Source: Cryobacterium flavum (GTDB taxonomy: Bacteria; Actinomycetota; Actinomycetes; Actinomycetales; Microbacteriaceae). From it: a stretch of DNA of 61,226 nt. The stretch covers positions 1-61,226 of the forward strand of contig NZ_FNIB01000017.1 in the NCBI RefSeq assembly GCF_900103805.1, in the 5' to 3' direction. The position numbers and the translations under genes are program-made. Under the pieces are notes generated by a model. That model was not told the DNA's origin and did no database searches. It was given only the letters and a program-made list of their open reading frames with translations. Shown piece by piece: positions 32,951 through 41,900 of this stretch (its first letter is position 1; each line of letters opens with the position of its first letter).

Positions 32951-33340
32951 GATGTGTAAATGTACCGGCGGCATGTGCTGTAACGGCAGCCCCAGACGGG
33001 GTGCCCCCAGAAAGAACGACCCCGGCCGCACGCTCTGCCGCGATCCGTTTGGCGCGGCGTGTCGCAGATTCCCGGCGTTACGTACCCAAACGGATGGCCT
33101 GCGACCCCGCTCCCGCGATCTCTACCCGGAGTGCCGTTCATAACTGCGGAGATTTCGCACGAACCGGGTCGTCATAGCCGGATTTCACGCATTCGCGGGA
33201 ACATCTCCGCAGTTGTGAACACCGCCTCGAGTAGGGCTGCAGATTCTTAGGCACCCGCCCCCAAAACCGGCCGTGTACTGTGCGACAACCACACCCCCGG
33301 GCTACGGTGTCGGAATGAGACTTGACGAGCACGGCCGCGC
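32951..33340 (+). other. 390-bp non-coding stretch
   Basis: No ORF with coding character. It holds an interrupted palindrome at 33136-33220 and, near its right end, the promoter region for the FAD oxidoreductase gene, which I could not resolve. Confidence 0.5.
33136..33220. repeat. Interrupted palindrome with AACTGCGGAGAT arms
   Basis: GTTCATAACTGCGGAGAT (33136-33153) faces ATCTCCGCAGTTGTGAAC (33203-33220): 18-bp arms with one mismatch and a 49-base spacer. Comparable in layout to 20123-20206. Possibly a dispersed element; the only copy seen here. Confidence 0.7.
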
Positions 33341-34807
33341 GTGACGACCGACCAGGGGCTTGACGCGATCGTCGTCGGATCCGGCCCGAACGGCCTCGCC
33401 GCCGCCGTCACCCTCGCCCGCGCCGGCCTCAGGGTGCGCGTCTACGAGCGCAACGCGCAGATCGGCGGCGGGGCGGCAACCGCCGAGCTCACCCTGCCCG
33501 GGTTCCACCACGACGTGGGCAGCGCCGTGCACCCACTCGCGCTGGCCTCCGAGTTCTTTCAGAAGTTCGGTCTCAAAGACCGCATCGAACTCACTGTGCC
33601 CGAGATCTCCTACGGGCATCCGCTGCCCGGCGGCCGCGCCGGCGTGGCCTGGCATGACATCGAGCGCACCGCGGCCGGCCTCGGCCGCGACGGCCCGGCC
33701 TGGCTTCAGCTGCTGAATCCCCTCGTCGATAACATCTCAGAAGTCGCCGAACTCACCGGGGACTCGCTGCTGCGGGTGCCGCGGCATCCGCTCACGCTGG
33801 CCCGGTTCGGGCTGCGCACCCTTGAGCAGGGCGGCCCTGCCTGGAACTGGCGCTTCACCGGCGACACCGCCCCGGCGCTGCTCACCGGAACGTTCGCCCA
33901 CTCGATCGGGCGGCTGCCGAGCCCGTCAACCGCCGGCGCCGGCCTCGTTCTCGCCGCACACGCGCACGCCGGGGGCTGGCCCATCCCCACCGGCGGAAGC
34001 GGCGCCATCGTTCAGGCCCTCGCCGACGACCTGCTCGCGCACGGCGGCGAAATAATAACGGATGCTGACATCCACAAGCTCACAGACCTGCCACCGGCCC
34101 GAATCGTGCTGCTCGACGTGACGCCCCGGGCGCTCGTCGAGCTGGCCGCCGGGGCCCTGCCCGACCGGTACACCACGACCCTCAGCCGGTTTCGTTATGG
34201 CAACGCCGTCGCCAAGGTGGATTTCGCCCTGAATGAACCGGTGCCGTGGAGCGCCGACGACCTGCGGCGAGCGCCGACACTACACGTGGGCGGAACCCGC
34301 GCCGACCAGGCCCGCGCCGAAAACGCCGTCGCCCGCGGGCAGCACTCCGACTCCCCCTACGTGCTCGCGAGCCAGCCGAGCATCATCGACCCCAGCCGCG
34401 CCCCGGAGGGCAAGCACGTGCTCTGGGCCTACACGCACGTGCCGGCGGGCTCCACCCGCGACCAGACCGAGCAGATCACCCGCCAGATCGAACGCTTCGC
34501 CCCGGGCTTTCGCGACACCATTCTCACCACGGCCAGCCAAACCGCCGCGCAGATGCAGAACCACAATCCCAATCACATCGGCGGCGACATCGCGGCCGGA
34601 GCCATCAGCCTGGCCCAACTCGTGCGCCGTCCCGTGCTCTCGCCCGACCCGTGGCGCACCCCGCTCGACGGCGTCTACCTGTGCTCATCGTCGACCGCGC
34701 CCGGCCCCGGCGTGCACGGAATGTGCGGCTACCGAGCTGCTCTGAGCGCCCTGGCCCACGAATACAACATCCTCACGCCCCCCGACCTCGCTCCCCCCGC
34801 CCAATAG
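33341..34807 (+). CDS. FAD-dependent NAD(P)/FAD oxidoreductase (phytoene desaturase-like)
   Basis: A 488-residue flavoprotein with the N-terminal dinucleotide motif AIVVGSGPNGLAAAVTLARAGLRVRVYERN (about 9-38) and QIGGGAATAELTLPGFHHDVGSAVHPLA, as in phytoene desaturase/CrtI-related oxidoreductases. C-terminal VYLCSSSTAPGPGVHGMCGYRAALSAL is the second FAD contact. Start GTG 33341. No carotenoid genes nearby, so carotenoid chemistry is not implied. Likely oxidises a hydrophobic substrate; function unknown. Followed by a long hairpin and the SRPBCC gene. Confidence 0.88.
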   Translation: MTTDQGLDAIVVGSGPNGLAAAVTLARAGLRVRVYERNAQIGGGAATAELTLPGFHHDVGSAVHPLALASEFFQKFGLKDRIELTVPEISYGHPLPGGRAGVAWHDIERTAAGLGRDGPAWLQLLNPLVDNISEVAELTGDSLLRVPRHPLTLARFGLRTLEQGGPAWNWRFTGDTAPALLTGTFAHSIGRLPSPSTAGAGLVLAAHAHAGGWPIPTGGSGAIVQALADDLLAHGGEIITDADIHKLTDLPPARIVLLDVTPRALVELAAGALPDRYTTTLSRFRYGNAVAKVDFALNEPVPWSADDLRRAPTLHVGGTRADQARAENAVARGQHSDSPYVLASQPSIIDPSRAPEGKHVLWAYTHVPAGSTRDQTEQITRQIERFAPGFRDTILTTASQTAAQMQNHNPNHIGGDIAAGAISLAQLVRRPVLSPDPWRTPLDGVYLCSSSTAPGPGVHGMCGYRAALSALAHEYNILTPPDLAPPAQ

Positions 34808-34810
34808 GTC

Positions 34811-34871
34811 CGCGAGAGCGGGTGAAGTGTTACTTCGGCCGCTCCGAAGCAACACTTCACCCGCTCTCGCG
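34811..34871. repeat. Long near-perfect hairpin with GCGAGAGCG outer stem, copy A
   Basis: A stem of about 27 bp: CGCGAGAGCGGGTGAAGTG (start) pairing with CACTTCACCCGCTCTCGCG (end), with one mismatch, and a 7-base loop. The outer GCGAGAGCG/CGCTCTCGC stem recurs at 35394-35452 with a different inner stem. Lies between the FAD oxidoreductase and SRPBCC genes. Confidence 0.85.
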
Positions 34872-34918
34872 AATCGCTTGGCAGCATCCGCTCGCCGCAA
34901 CCACCCGAAGGAGCCCCG

Positions 34919-35356
34919 ATGGCCGTGAACTACCGAAAATTCAGCTGCACCCCCGAGCAGGTCTTCGCGGTGCTCGAAAACGGATGGCTCTACCCCACCT
35001 GGGTCGTCGGCGCGAGCCGCATGCGCGACGTCGACGCGAGCTGGCCCGCGGTCGGCAGTCGCATCCACCACTCGGTCGGAGTCTGGCCCGCCCTCATCGA
35101 CGACACCACCTCCGTGCTCGAGTGGAACGCGCCCCGCCATGTCATGCTCAAGGCCCGCGGCTGGCCAATGGGTGAGGCGCACGTGTCGATCGACATCCAA
35201 AATCACGACAGCGGATGCCGCGTGCGCATCACCGAAGACGTCGTCGCTGGCCCGGCCCGCCTGGTTCCCACCTCGCTGAGCAATCTGGCCATCGGTTACC
35301 GCAACACCGAGACCCTGCGCCGCCTCGCCTACCTATCCGAGGGCCACGCCGAGTAG
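34919..35356 (+). CDS. SRPBCC (START/polyketide cyclase-like) family protein
   Basis: A 145-residue protein with the helix-grip fold signature: NYRKFSCTPEQVFAVLENGWLYPTWVVGASRMRD, then WPAVGSRIHHSVGVWP, SVLEWNAPRHVMLKARGWP and CRVRITEDVVAGPARLVP, typical of SRPBCC hydrophobic-ligand proteins. Start ATG 34919 with AAGGAG five bases upstream. It follows the FAD oxidoreductase on the same strand and may act on the same hydrophobic substrate. It is bracketed by two long hairpins (34811-34871 and 35394-35452). Ligand unknown. Confidence 0.85.
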   Translation: MAVNYRKFSCTPEQVFAVLENGWLYPTWVVGASRMRDVDASWPAVGSRIHHSVGVWPALIDDTTSVLEWNAPRHVMLKARGWPMGEAHVSIDIQNHDSGCRVRITEDVVAGPARLVPTSLSNLAIGYRNTETLRRLAYLSEGHAE

Positions 35357-35393
35357 CCGCGTCCCCTCGTCCCGCCTCGTCCCTCCTCGTTCT

Positions 35394-35452
35394 GCGAGAG
35401 CGCAAAAAGTGCCCGATTGGAGGGCTCAATCGGGCACTTTCTGCGCTCTCGC
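35394..35452. repeat. Long hairpin with GCGAGAGCG outer stem, copy B
   Basis: GCGAGAGCGCAAAAAGTGCC and GGGCACTTTCTGCGCTCTCG form an approximately 25-bp stem with one or two mismatches and a 9-base loop. Outer part matches copy A; the inner part differs, with changes on both arms that keep pairing. Placed between the SRPBCC and O-antigen ligase genes. Confidence 0.8.
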
Positions 35453-35510
35453 GTGACCTGGCGCATCGGTGTCGCGCCTGCCGATACAACAACACCGGTA
35501 ATCTGAAGCC

Positions 35511-36932
35511 ATGTCCGCCGTGCAGAGTCGCCTCGTCATTCGACTCTTCGCGACCTTCGTCTGGTTCACCGTTCTGGCCGGCCAGTTCTGGCGCAACCTC
35601 GGCGGCTGGTGGGGCTTCGGCGCCATCGCCCTCATCGTGGTGGTCGGCAGCGTGATCGGCCTCAGCACCCAGCGCACCAACGCCCGCAACCGCGCCGCCG
35701 CCCGAAAACTCGTCAACGCAGGCAACGCCGCAAACGACACCCCCACCGACCGCGACATCGCCCGCGGAAACACCTACCAGGCCGCCCTCGCCCCCGCCCT
35801 GAACTGGCGCAAGTTTCCCAAGACCATCACCGCGTTCCTGCTACTGGCGACCCTGTCCATCGCGTGGTCGTATTACCCGGGGGCATCCGCTCTGGGTGTG
35901 GCCCTGCAGCTCATCACCACCCTCGCCGCGCTGTTCCTGGCCGTCACCCTCACCTGGCCGGAGCTGCTGCGCACCCTGGGGGGCGCCCTGCGCTGGGTGC
36001 TCGCACTCAGCCTCGTGTTCGAGCTGTTCGTGGCCGTCGTCGTACAACATGAAGTGCTGCCGTTCTTCGTCGACTACGGCACGAATGACGTACCGAACGC
36101 CTTTTACTGGAGCCGCGGCCTGCTGCTAGCCGGCGGCCCCATCGAGGGCATCGTCGCCAACCGCAACCTGCTCGGATTTATCGCACTCACCGCCATTATC
36201 GTCTTCGCCGTTCAGCTACGAGCCCACACCGTCAAGCGCAACGCCGGCCTGGTCTGGCTGGCGCTGGCCATCGGGATGCTGCTGCTCACCCGCTCCGCCA
36301 CGGTCACCGTGTCGCTCGTCGCGGTCGTCGCCGCCCTGCTCTTCGCCCTCTGGGCGCGCAGAGTGCACGACCAGCACCGCCGGCCGCTGTATGTCGTGGC
36401 GGCGGCATCCGTTCTGGCGGTGGCAGCGGCGCTCGCGCTGTTCTCCGGGCAGCTGTTCGGCGTGCTCGGCCGCAGCGACGACCTCACCGGCCGCTTCGAC
36501 ATCTGGGGCAGCGTCACTCACCTCGCCCTGGAACGTCCGGTGTTCGGCTGGGGCTGGGTGAGCTACTGGGTGCCGTGGGTGGAACCGTTCAACGACCTCG
36601 CCGTGCGCAAGGGCGTCACCTACCTGCAGGCGCACAACGCCTGGCTCGACGTATGGCTGCAGCTCGGCATCATCGGCGTGATTCTGTTCGCCGCCCTGGT
36701 CTTCTCCACCCTGTGGCGGGCCTGGTTTCTGGCCGTCGACCGGCCTCGGCTCGGCGTGAAAGACACCGAACCGTTCGCCGCCAGCGCCCTGCTTCCGCTG
36801 CTGCTGCTCGCCGCGCTGATCGCGCAGAGCATCGCCGAAAGCCGGATGCTGATCGAGAGCGGCTGGGTGATACTCATCGTGCTCGCCGTCGTCACCAAAC
36901 GACAGCAGCACGCGCCACGACCAATGCCCTGA
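35511..36932 (+). CDS. O-antigen ligase/polymerase-family membrane protein (first of two)
   Basis: A 473-residue Wzy_C-type membrane protein with about 11-12 helices and a periplasm-side large loop including FGWGWVSYWVPWVEPFNDLAVRKGVTYLQAHNAWLDVWLQLGIIGV, the family signature. It ligates or polymerises undecaprenyl-linked glycans outside the membrane. The next gene, 22 bp downstream, encodes a related protein; they are likely co-transcribed and may have distinct acceptors. Preceded by a long hairpin. Glycan substrate unknown. Confidence 0.85.
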   Translation: MSAVQSRLVIRLFATFVWFTVLAGQFWRNLGGWWGFGAIALIVVVGSVIGLSTQRTNARNRAAARKLVNAGNAANDTPTDRDIARGNTYQAALAPALNWRKFPKTITAFLLLATLSIAWSYYPGASALGVALQLITTLAALFLAVTLTWPELLRTLGGALRWVLALSLVFELFVAVVVQHEVLPFFVDYGTNDVPNAFYWSRGLLLAGGPIEGIVANRNLLGFIALTAIIVFAVQLRAHTVKRNAGLVWLALAIGMLLLTRSATVTVSLVAVVAALLFALWARRVHDQHRRPLYVVAAASVLAVAAALALFSGQLFGVLGRSDDLTGRFDIWGSVTHLALERPVFGWGWVSYWVPWVEPFNDLAVRKGVTYLQAHNAWLDVWLQLGIIGVILFAALVFSTLWRAWFLAVDRPRLGVKDTEPFAASALLPLLLLAALIAQSIAESRMLIESGWVILIVLAVVTKRQQHAPRPMP

Positions 36933-36954
36933 CCTCGGCGCGGTAAATTAGAGG

Positions 36955-38238
36955 ATGCCCACCCTGCCCGAAGCCCTGCGTCGCGTACTCGCGTCGCCGA
37001 AATTCGCGGCTTCGCTCACGCTCATCATTCTGGCCACCGCGTTCAGCACCCACCTGCTGCGCAGCGTCATGGGCTGGGCCGGCCTCATCGGCATTCTCGG
37101 CGGCCTCGTCGTGCTCGCCATCTTCTCGCTCGTAGCCCGCCGCCCCATCGTGGAGTGGCACGGCCTGCTCCCCATCTCGATCATCGTGTTCGTGGCCTGG
37201 TGCGCGCTCTCCGGCCTGTGGAGCGGCTACGTCTCCGACACCATCATCGGCGTCAGCTACCAGGTCACCGTGGGGTTCCTCGCGATCTACGTGGCCCTCG
37301 TGCGCGACACCTTCCAAGTCGTGCGCGCCACCGGCGATGTGCTGCGCGTGCTGCTCGGGCTCTCCATCGTGCTCGAGGTGCTCTCAGGCCTGCTGCTCGA
37401 CCTGCCGATCGCCTTTCTCGGCGTCGTCGGCGACATCGACCGGCTCGGCCCCATCCAGGGCATCTTCGGAAGCCGCAACGTCTTCGGCCTCATCGCCCTC
37501 ATCGCCGCGGTCACCTTCTACGTGGAGCTGCGCGCCCGCTCCATTCCGCGCGGGCTCGGCATCGGCTCCATGTGGCTGGCCGGCATCTGCCTCGTGCTCA
37601 CCCGCTCCCCCGTCATCGTGGTCGTCGCACTCTGCGTGACCGTCGCCGCGCTCGCCCTCTACCGGCTGCGCCGCACTGCCGTTGACGGCAGGTGGATGCT
37701 GCAGCTCGGCCTCCTGAGCGCGGCTCTCGTGGCCGCCGGCGCGGCCTGGCTCGGCCGCGCCGCCATCATCAGCGCCCTCAACGCCGGCAGCGAGTTCGAA
37801 GCCCGCTACTCACTCTGGACCGAGATGTGGCGGCTGGTGGAGCTGCATCCGCTCGAGGGCTGGGGCTGGGGCGGATTCTGGCCGCAAGACGTGACGCCGT
37901 ATGGCTGGCTGGAATTCACCACCGGGCGCGTGCACGTGACCGGCCTGAACGCCTACCTCGACGTGTACTTTCAGGTGGGACTGATCGGCTTTCTGGCGTT
38001 TCTCGCCCTGGTGCTGCTGGCTTTCGTGCGCTCCTGGCTGCTCGCTTCGAACAAGCGCTCGCTGGCGTATGTCTGGGCTCCGCTCATTCTGGTGACCCTG
38101 CTCGTGACGAGCGCGGCCGAGAGCACCATTCTGTTCGAGTTCGGCTGGCTGCTGCTCGTGATCTGTGCGGTCAAGGCCGCGCAGGGCCTGAGCTGGCGCA
38201 GCGCACTGCCTCACAAGCAGCACCCCGACGCGCCGTAG
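36955..38238 (+). CDS. O-antigen ligase/polymerase-family membrane protein (second of two)
   Basis: A 427-residue Wzy_C-type protein, about 10-12 helices, signature GWGWGGFWPQDVTPYGWLEFTTGRVHVTGLNAYLDVYFQVGLIGF. Paralogous to the 35511 protein but clearly divergent. Tandem arrangement suggests one operon with two ligases/polymerases, perhaps for two repeat units or one polymerase and one ligase. Downstream is the convergent HNH remnant. No glycosyltransferase gene is adjacent; the nearest are at 24310 and 40869. Confidence 0.85.
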   Translation: MPTLPEALRRVLASPKFAASLTLIILATAFSTHLLRSVMGWAGLIGILGGLVVLAIFSLVARRPIVEWHGLLPISIIVFVAWCALSGLWSGYVSDTIIGVSYQVTVGFLAIYVALVRDTFQVVRATGDVLRVLLGLSIVLEVLSGLLLDLPIAFLGVVGDIDRLGPIQGIFGSRNVFGLIALIAAVTFYVELRARSIPRGLGIGSMWLAGICLVLTRSPVIVVVALCVTVAALALYRLRRTAVDGRWMLQLGLLSAALVAAGAAWLGRAAIISALNAGSEFEARYSLWTEMWRLVELHPLEGWGWGGFWPQDVTPYGWLEFTTGRVHVTGLNAYLDVYFQVGLIGFLAFLALVLLAFVRSWLLASNKRSLAYVWAPLILVTLLVTSAAESTILFEFGWLLLVICAVKAAQGLSWRSALPHKQHPDAP

Positions 38239-38355
38239 CGGTTGCCCACGGCACGACTCTGGCCGATTCGAAACTCCCCATGCCGATGGTCGAGCCCACC
38301 GTGACCGCCAAACCGCAAACGGTGTGATCCTATCCTGTGCCTGCCCAAGAGAGCG

Positions 38356-40032
38356 TCAGCTGGCTTCGGCATCCCGTTGCCGTTTGAGTTCGAGCACGAG
38401 CGGGCTTTTGCTGGCGAGCGGAATGAGCGTTTGCGTCGGGTCGATCGTCGCGGGTGGTTGCAGCCAGAACTGGCCAGGCTCGCCAATCACTCGCCAGCCT
38501 TCCTGGTGAAGTCGGCGGTGGCAGGGACCGCAGAACAACAGTCCACGTTCAATGTCGGTCGCGCCCTTGTCACGCGCCCATTGGTCGGCGTGGTGCGCCT
38601 CCGTTCGGGAGGGTGGCATGTCGCACTCCGGAAACATGCAGCCGCCGTCGCGCACGCCCATGGCCACGCGTTGCGCCTCACTGAAGGTGCGTGCGGTCCG
38701 GCCCAATTTCAGCGGATGCCCCGCCTCGTCTATCAGCAGCCGCAACTGGCCGGTGTTGCAGATAATCTGCTGCACTGTTTCGAGGGAGATCGGGGCGGGG
38801 TTGCCCTCGAGAAACCCATGGCCGACCTGGGCAGTCGGCTCCTTCCCGGCTCCTGCCTTGCCGAATGGCGCTGACGCAGGCGGCGTCGAAACGGGTGGAG
38901 GCGATTGCGCGCCGTTGCCACTCGTCGGGCCGGCTGCGGCCTCAGCGTGCTGAGACCCACTCTGCGCGGCCTGAGGCTTGCCGGTGACCTCGTTCCGGGT
39001 TTCAGCGGTGTCTGCTGGCACGAGTCCGGCTCGCTGAAGATCGGCCTGGGTAACGACGATCCGCACGGCCGGCTGGCGTCCGCCATACATTCTGGTGGGA
39101 TCTGCATCGGTGCCGGTCTTGAGTAGCGCGGTGAAGCAGTCGGCGGCGATCTGATCCACGGTGCGCGGGTCATTGCGTACCCGTTCGGCCCAGGCTTCCT
39201 GCTCGGGGTCGACGAAGCGCACGCCACCGCGGCGGCGAGGGCTGGTGAGGCAGTCGTAAGCGCTGAGCCAGTACTCGCCCTGCTCCGGTGCGAGCAGCCC
39301 GCTGAGCACGACCATGCCGTCTTGGCGGCGAAAGAGTTTGAACTTGGTGTCGTCGCGGGCCTGCTTTTCTCTGGCGCGAATGCCGGCTTCGTCCAGCTGG
39401 TCCCGTAAGCGGCGAGCCCGGCGGTACACCAGCTCGACATTAAGCCCAGTGACCTCCAGCACCAGTGCCGTGAGCGCGTCGCGAAGAATCTGGGCCGACA
39501 CGGCCAGGTCGATCTCGCCGAGGCCGCGTCGCAGGGCGTCAGCCTGGTCGACCGTGAGATTTCCGACGGCGTGCACGATCGGCGCCTGCCACGGCACCTC
39601 CACCATCTCAGATTCCCCTTAGGCGAGGTCAAAGTTGTTCGGAGGGTTCAGCAGTAACTCCGCTGCTCGCTTCTCCGCTTGGTCGGCCGCCAGCTTTTCT
39701 GCAGCATCCGTTTCGCCTATCAAGATGCCCGACGTGACCAGCTTCACCGCCTCCCCGCGGCTGGAACCGTTCACGTGCTGAATCATCGCCTCCGGTGTGG
39801 CGAACCCCTGCCGTGCCGCCAAACCCGCCCGGCCCAGCTCCGGCCGCGACCGGCGGGCGACGGTGCCGGCCATCCATACCGCGAATACATCGAGCAGGTG
39901 CCGAGCCTCGGCTAACGAGTGCTGGCCGGCCAGCACCTCAACCTCTGGCAGGGCGTCGAATGCCGCGCTGCAATCGCCCAGAGAAGCGACCCGATCGGCC
40001 GCCCGGCGAAGCTCATCAGCGAGGTTGTGCAT
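38356..40032 (-). pseudogene. DUF222/HNH endonuclease gene split by an in-frame TAA
   Basis: The minus-strand frame from 40032 encodes the DUF222 N-terminus (MHNLADELRR...NNFDLA) and stops at TAA 39621-39619; the same frame continues without shift as GESEMVEVPWQAPIVHAVGNLTVDQADALRRGL...WLSAYDCLTSPRRRG through the HNH motif CMFPECDMPPSRTEAHHADQWARDKGATDIERGLLFCGPCHRRLH to 38356. So the break is a single nonsense codon within the DUF222 region. A start at ATG 39606 with GGGGAA upstream could allow reinitiation of a 416-residue C-terminal product with an intact HNH site. Multi-copy mobile-like endonucleases of this family are typical of actinobacterial genomes. Confidence 0.8.
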
Positions 40033-40180
40033 ACCTCAATTCTCCCAGCAACATACCTAAACCGCGAATTATCCTCAATATCTGTGGATAACAAATCGAA
40101 CTGGAATCTGTGGAGGAGCGGTTCCCAATGGCACGTACCGCCCCTAGGCGCCCAACTGCTACGGCTGCTACATTAGCGGC

Positions 40181-40432
40181 ATGAGAACAATCGCTCATCG
40201 CGATCTGCGCAACAACAGTGCCGAGGTGCTCCGCGCCGTGCGAGATGGCGAGACGCTCCAAGTCACCAATCACGGCGAGGTCGTCGCCGTGCTGTCCCCG
40301 CCGCCCGCAGCACCGCTCGGCAGCATTCAACACCGACCGCCCCTGCTCCGCGGAGGGTTCTCCAAACTGCCGCTCTTCCCTGCTAGCGTGAGCACCGAGT
40401 CCGCCTTAGACGAGCTGCGCGCTGAGCGTTGA
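40181..40432 (+). CDS. Phd/YefM-family antitoxin
   Basis: An 83-residue antitoxin: N-terminal IAHRDLRNNSAEVLRAVRDGETLQVTNHGEVVAVLSP is the Phd/YefM DNA-binding and dimerisation domain, and the C-terminal tail (LDELRAER) would wrap the toxin. It overlaps the toxin start (TTGA, 40429-40432), the normal order for type II modules. Represses its own promoter and neutralises the VapC-like toxin. Confidence 0.88.
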   Translation: MRTIAHRDLRNNSAEVLRAVRDGETLQVTNHGEVVAVLSPPPAAPLGSIQHRPPLLRGGFSKLPLFPASVSTESALDELRAER

Positions 40433-40830
40433 TCACCTACCTGGACACCTCAGCCGTCGCAAAGCTCCTCGCTGACGAAGCGGAGACTTCCGCGCTCCGG
40501 GCGTACCTCGACGCCAGGGTCGCCGGCGGCGATGCCGATCTGGTCTCGGCTTTTCTCCTGGAAACCGAATTGCGGCGCATGGCTACGCGAACAGGAATAC
40601 CACAGACCGCCGTCACCGACGTGCTCTCACGATTGGCCGTGATGGACATGGACCGCAGCGTCTTCCGGGAAGCCGGACTCCTGAGTAGCGCCAGCTTGCG
40701 CAGCCTGGACGCTCTCCACATCACCGCAGCGCTCCATGCAGGAGCCAACGAGTTCATCACGTACGATGCTCGCCAACAGGAGGCAGCCGAGGCCGTCGGG
40801 CTGCTCGTACGCACCCCGGGACGGGCCTAG
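40429..40830 (+). CDS. PIN-domain toxin (VapC family)
   Basis: A 133-residue PIN-domain RNase. Acidic Mg-binding residues: Asp6 (TYLDTSA), Glu45/Glu47 (LLETELRR), Asp94 (SLDALH) and Asp113 (ITYDARQ). Start is TTG 40429, overlapping the antitoxin stop by four bases, so translation is coupled. Such toxins cleave tRNA or rRNA when the antitoxin is lost. Together with 40181 forms a complete toxin-antitoxin pair at the edge of the polysaccharide locus. Confidence 0.88.
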   Translation: MITYLDTSAVAKLLADEAETSALRAYLDARVAGGDADLVSAFLLETELRRMATRTGIPQTAVTDVLSRLAVMDMDRSVFREAGLLSSASLRSLDALHITAALHAGANEFITYDARQQEAAEAVGLLVRTPGRA

Positions 40831-40868
40831 CTTCTCAGCGAGCGAGGTGCATGCTGACGGTGCTCAGG

Positions 40869-41861
40869 TCAGACCGGCTGCACCAAGTCGCGTAGCACGT
40901 CCTGCAGACCCAGCCCGAACCGGCAGTAGTCCCCCGCGCGCCAGCCGCGCACAATCGGCCCGACACGTAATAGGCGCGCCGCCGGCAGCGCGCTCCGCCG
41001 CGCTTCGTGCGCCAGCTTCGCATCGATCAGCGCCAACACCGAAGCCGATGCCGCCGGCTCAAACCCCGAGGCCCGTTCCTGCAGCGCTGCGGCTCGCGCC
41101 AATAGCCGCGCGTTCCGTGCTGTGCGCGGTGCCCGCAGCCGACCGAGCTTGCCGGAGGCATCGAGGCTCGTCACACCGATTTGATTGCCGCCGTGCTGCC
41201 GATAGTCGGTGAGCTGATCTTCGAGGAGGTCGACGAGGCCGGTCGCGGCGGCGACCATGGCCATCCATTCGTCATGTACCCACGCCGCAGGAAACGGTAG
41301 TGCCTGTTCGACGAGCTCGCGCCGAACCATCATCGTTGCGCCGGTCACGATGTTGCGGCGCAGATACGCGTCGATGGCATGCCCCGCGTGCACGGCTGCC
41401 CGGTCGGCAGTGGACACGCCCAAAGTTTGCAACAGAGTGAAGCCGAGGGGGGCGCCGGCAGCATCGACCAGCCGCGCGTCGGCGTGCATCATCAGCAGCG
41501 CAGGTCGACGCGTGAACTCGGCCACCATACGTTCTAGACGCTCAGGCCACCAAACGTCGTCCTGATCGCAGAGCGCGATGAGGTCGCCCGTACAGGCCGC
41601 GACCGCCTGCTCGAAGTTCGCGGTCACACCGAGAGCGGTAGCGTTCCGTAGGACCACAAGTTCGACAACATGTGCCGCATCCTCTGCCCGCCAGGCCGCC
41701 AAAACTCGCTCCAGAAAGGTCAGCGTTCCGTCCGTCGACCCGTCGTCGGACACCACGATCTCGTCCGGACGCAGACACTGCCCCAAAATGCTGAGCAGCT
41801 GCTCTTCGATATAGGCGGCACCGTTGTAGGTGCACAACGCGACGGAAATGTTCAGAGTCAT
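40869..41861 (-). CDS. Family 2 glycosyltransferase (rhamnosyltransferase-like)
   Basis: A 330-residue cytoplasmic GT2: ISVALCTYNGAAYIEEQLLSILGQ, VVSDDGSTDGTLTFL, ALCDQDDVWWPERLERM (DxD site) and AWVHDEWMAMVAAATG. These segments are typical of enzymes adding rhamnose or related sugars to surface glycans. Downstream of the acyltransferase gene on the same strand with a 39-bp gap, so probably the same operon. First gene of the polysaccharide locus. Donor sugar not determinable. Confidence 0.88.
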   Translation of the reverse strand: MTLNISVALCTYNGAAYIEEQLLSILGQCLRPDEIVVSDDGSTDGTLTFLERVLAAWRAEDAAHVVELVVLRNATALGVTANFEQAVAACTGDLIALCDQDDVWWPERLERMVAEFTRRPALLMMHADARLVDAAGAPLGFTLLQTLGVSTADRAAVHAGHAIDAYLRRNIVTGATMMVRRELVEQALPFPAAWVHDEWMAMVAAATGLVDLLEDQLTDYRQHGGNQIGVTSLDASGKLGRLRAPRTARNARLLARAAALQERASGFEPAASASVLALIDAKLAHEARRSALPAARLLRVGPIVRGWRAGDYCRFGLGLQDVLRDLVQPV

Positions 41862-41900
41862 CGGTTGTTCATGTCCTTCATATAAGGCAGTGAACCAGGA

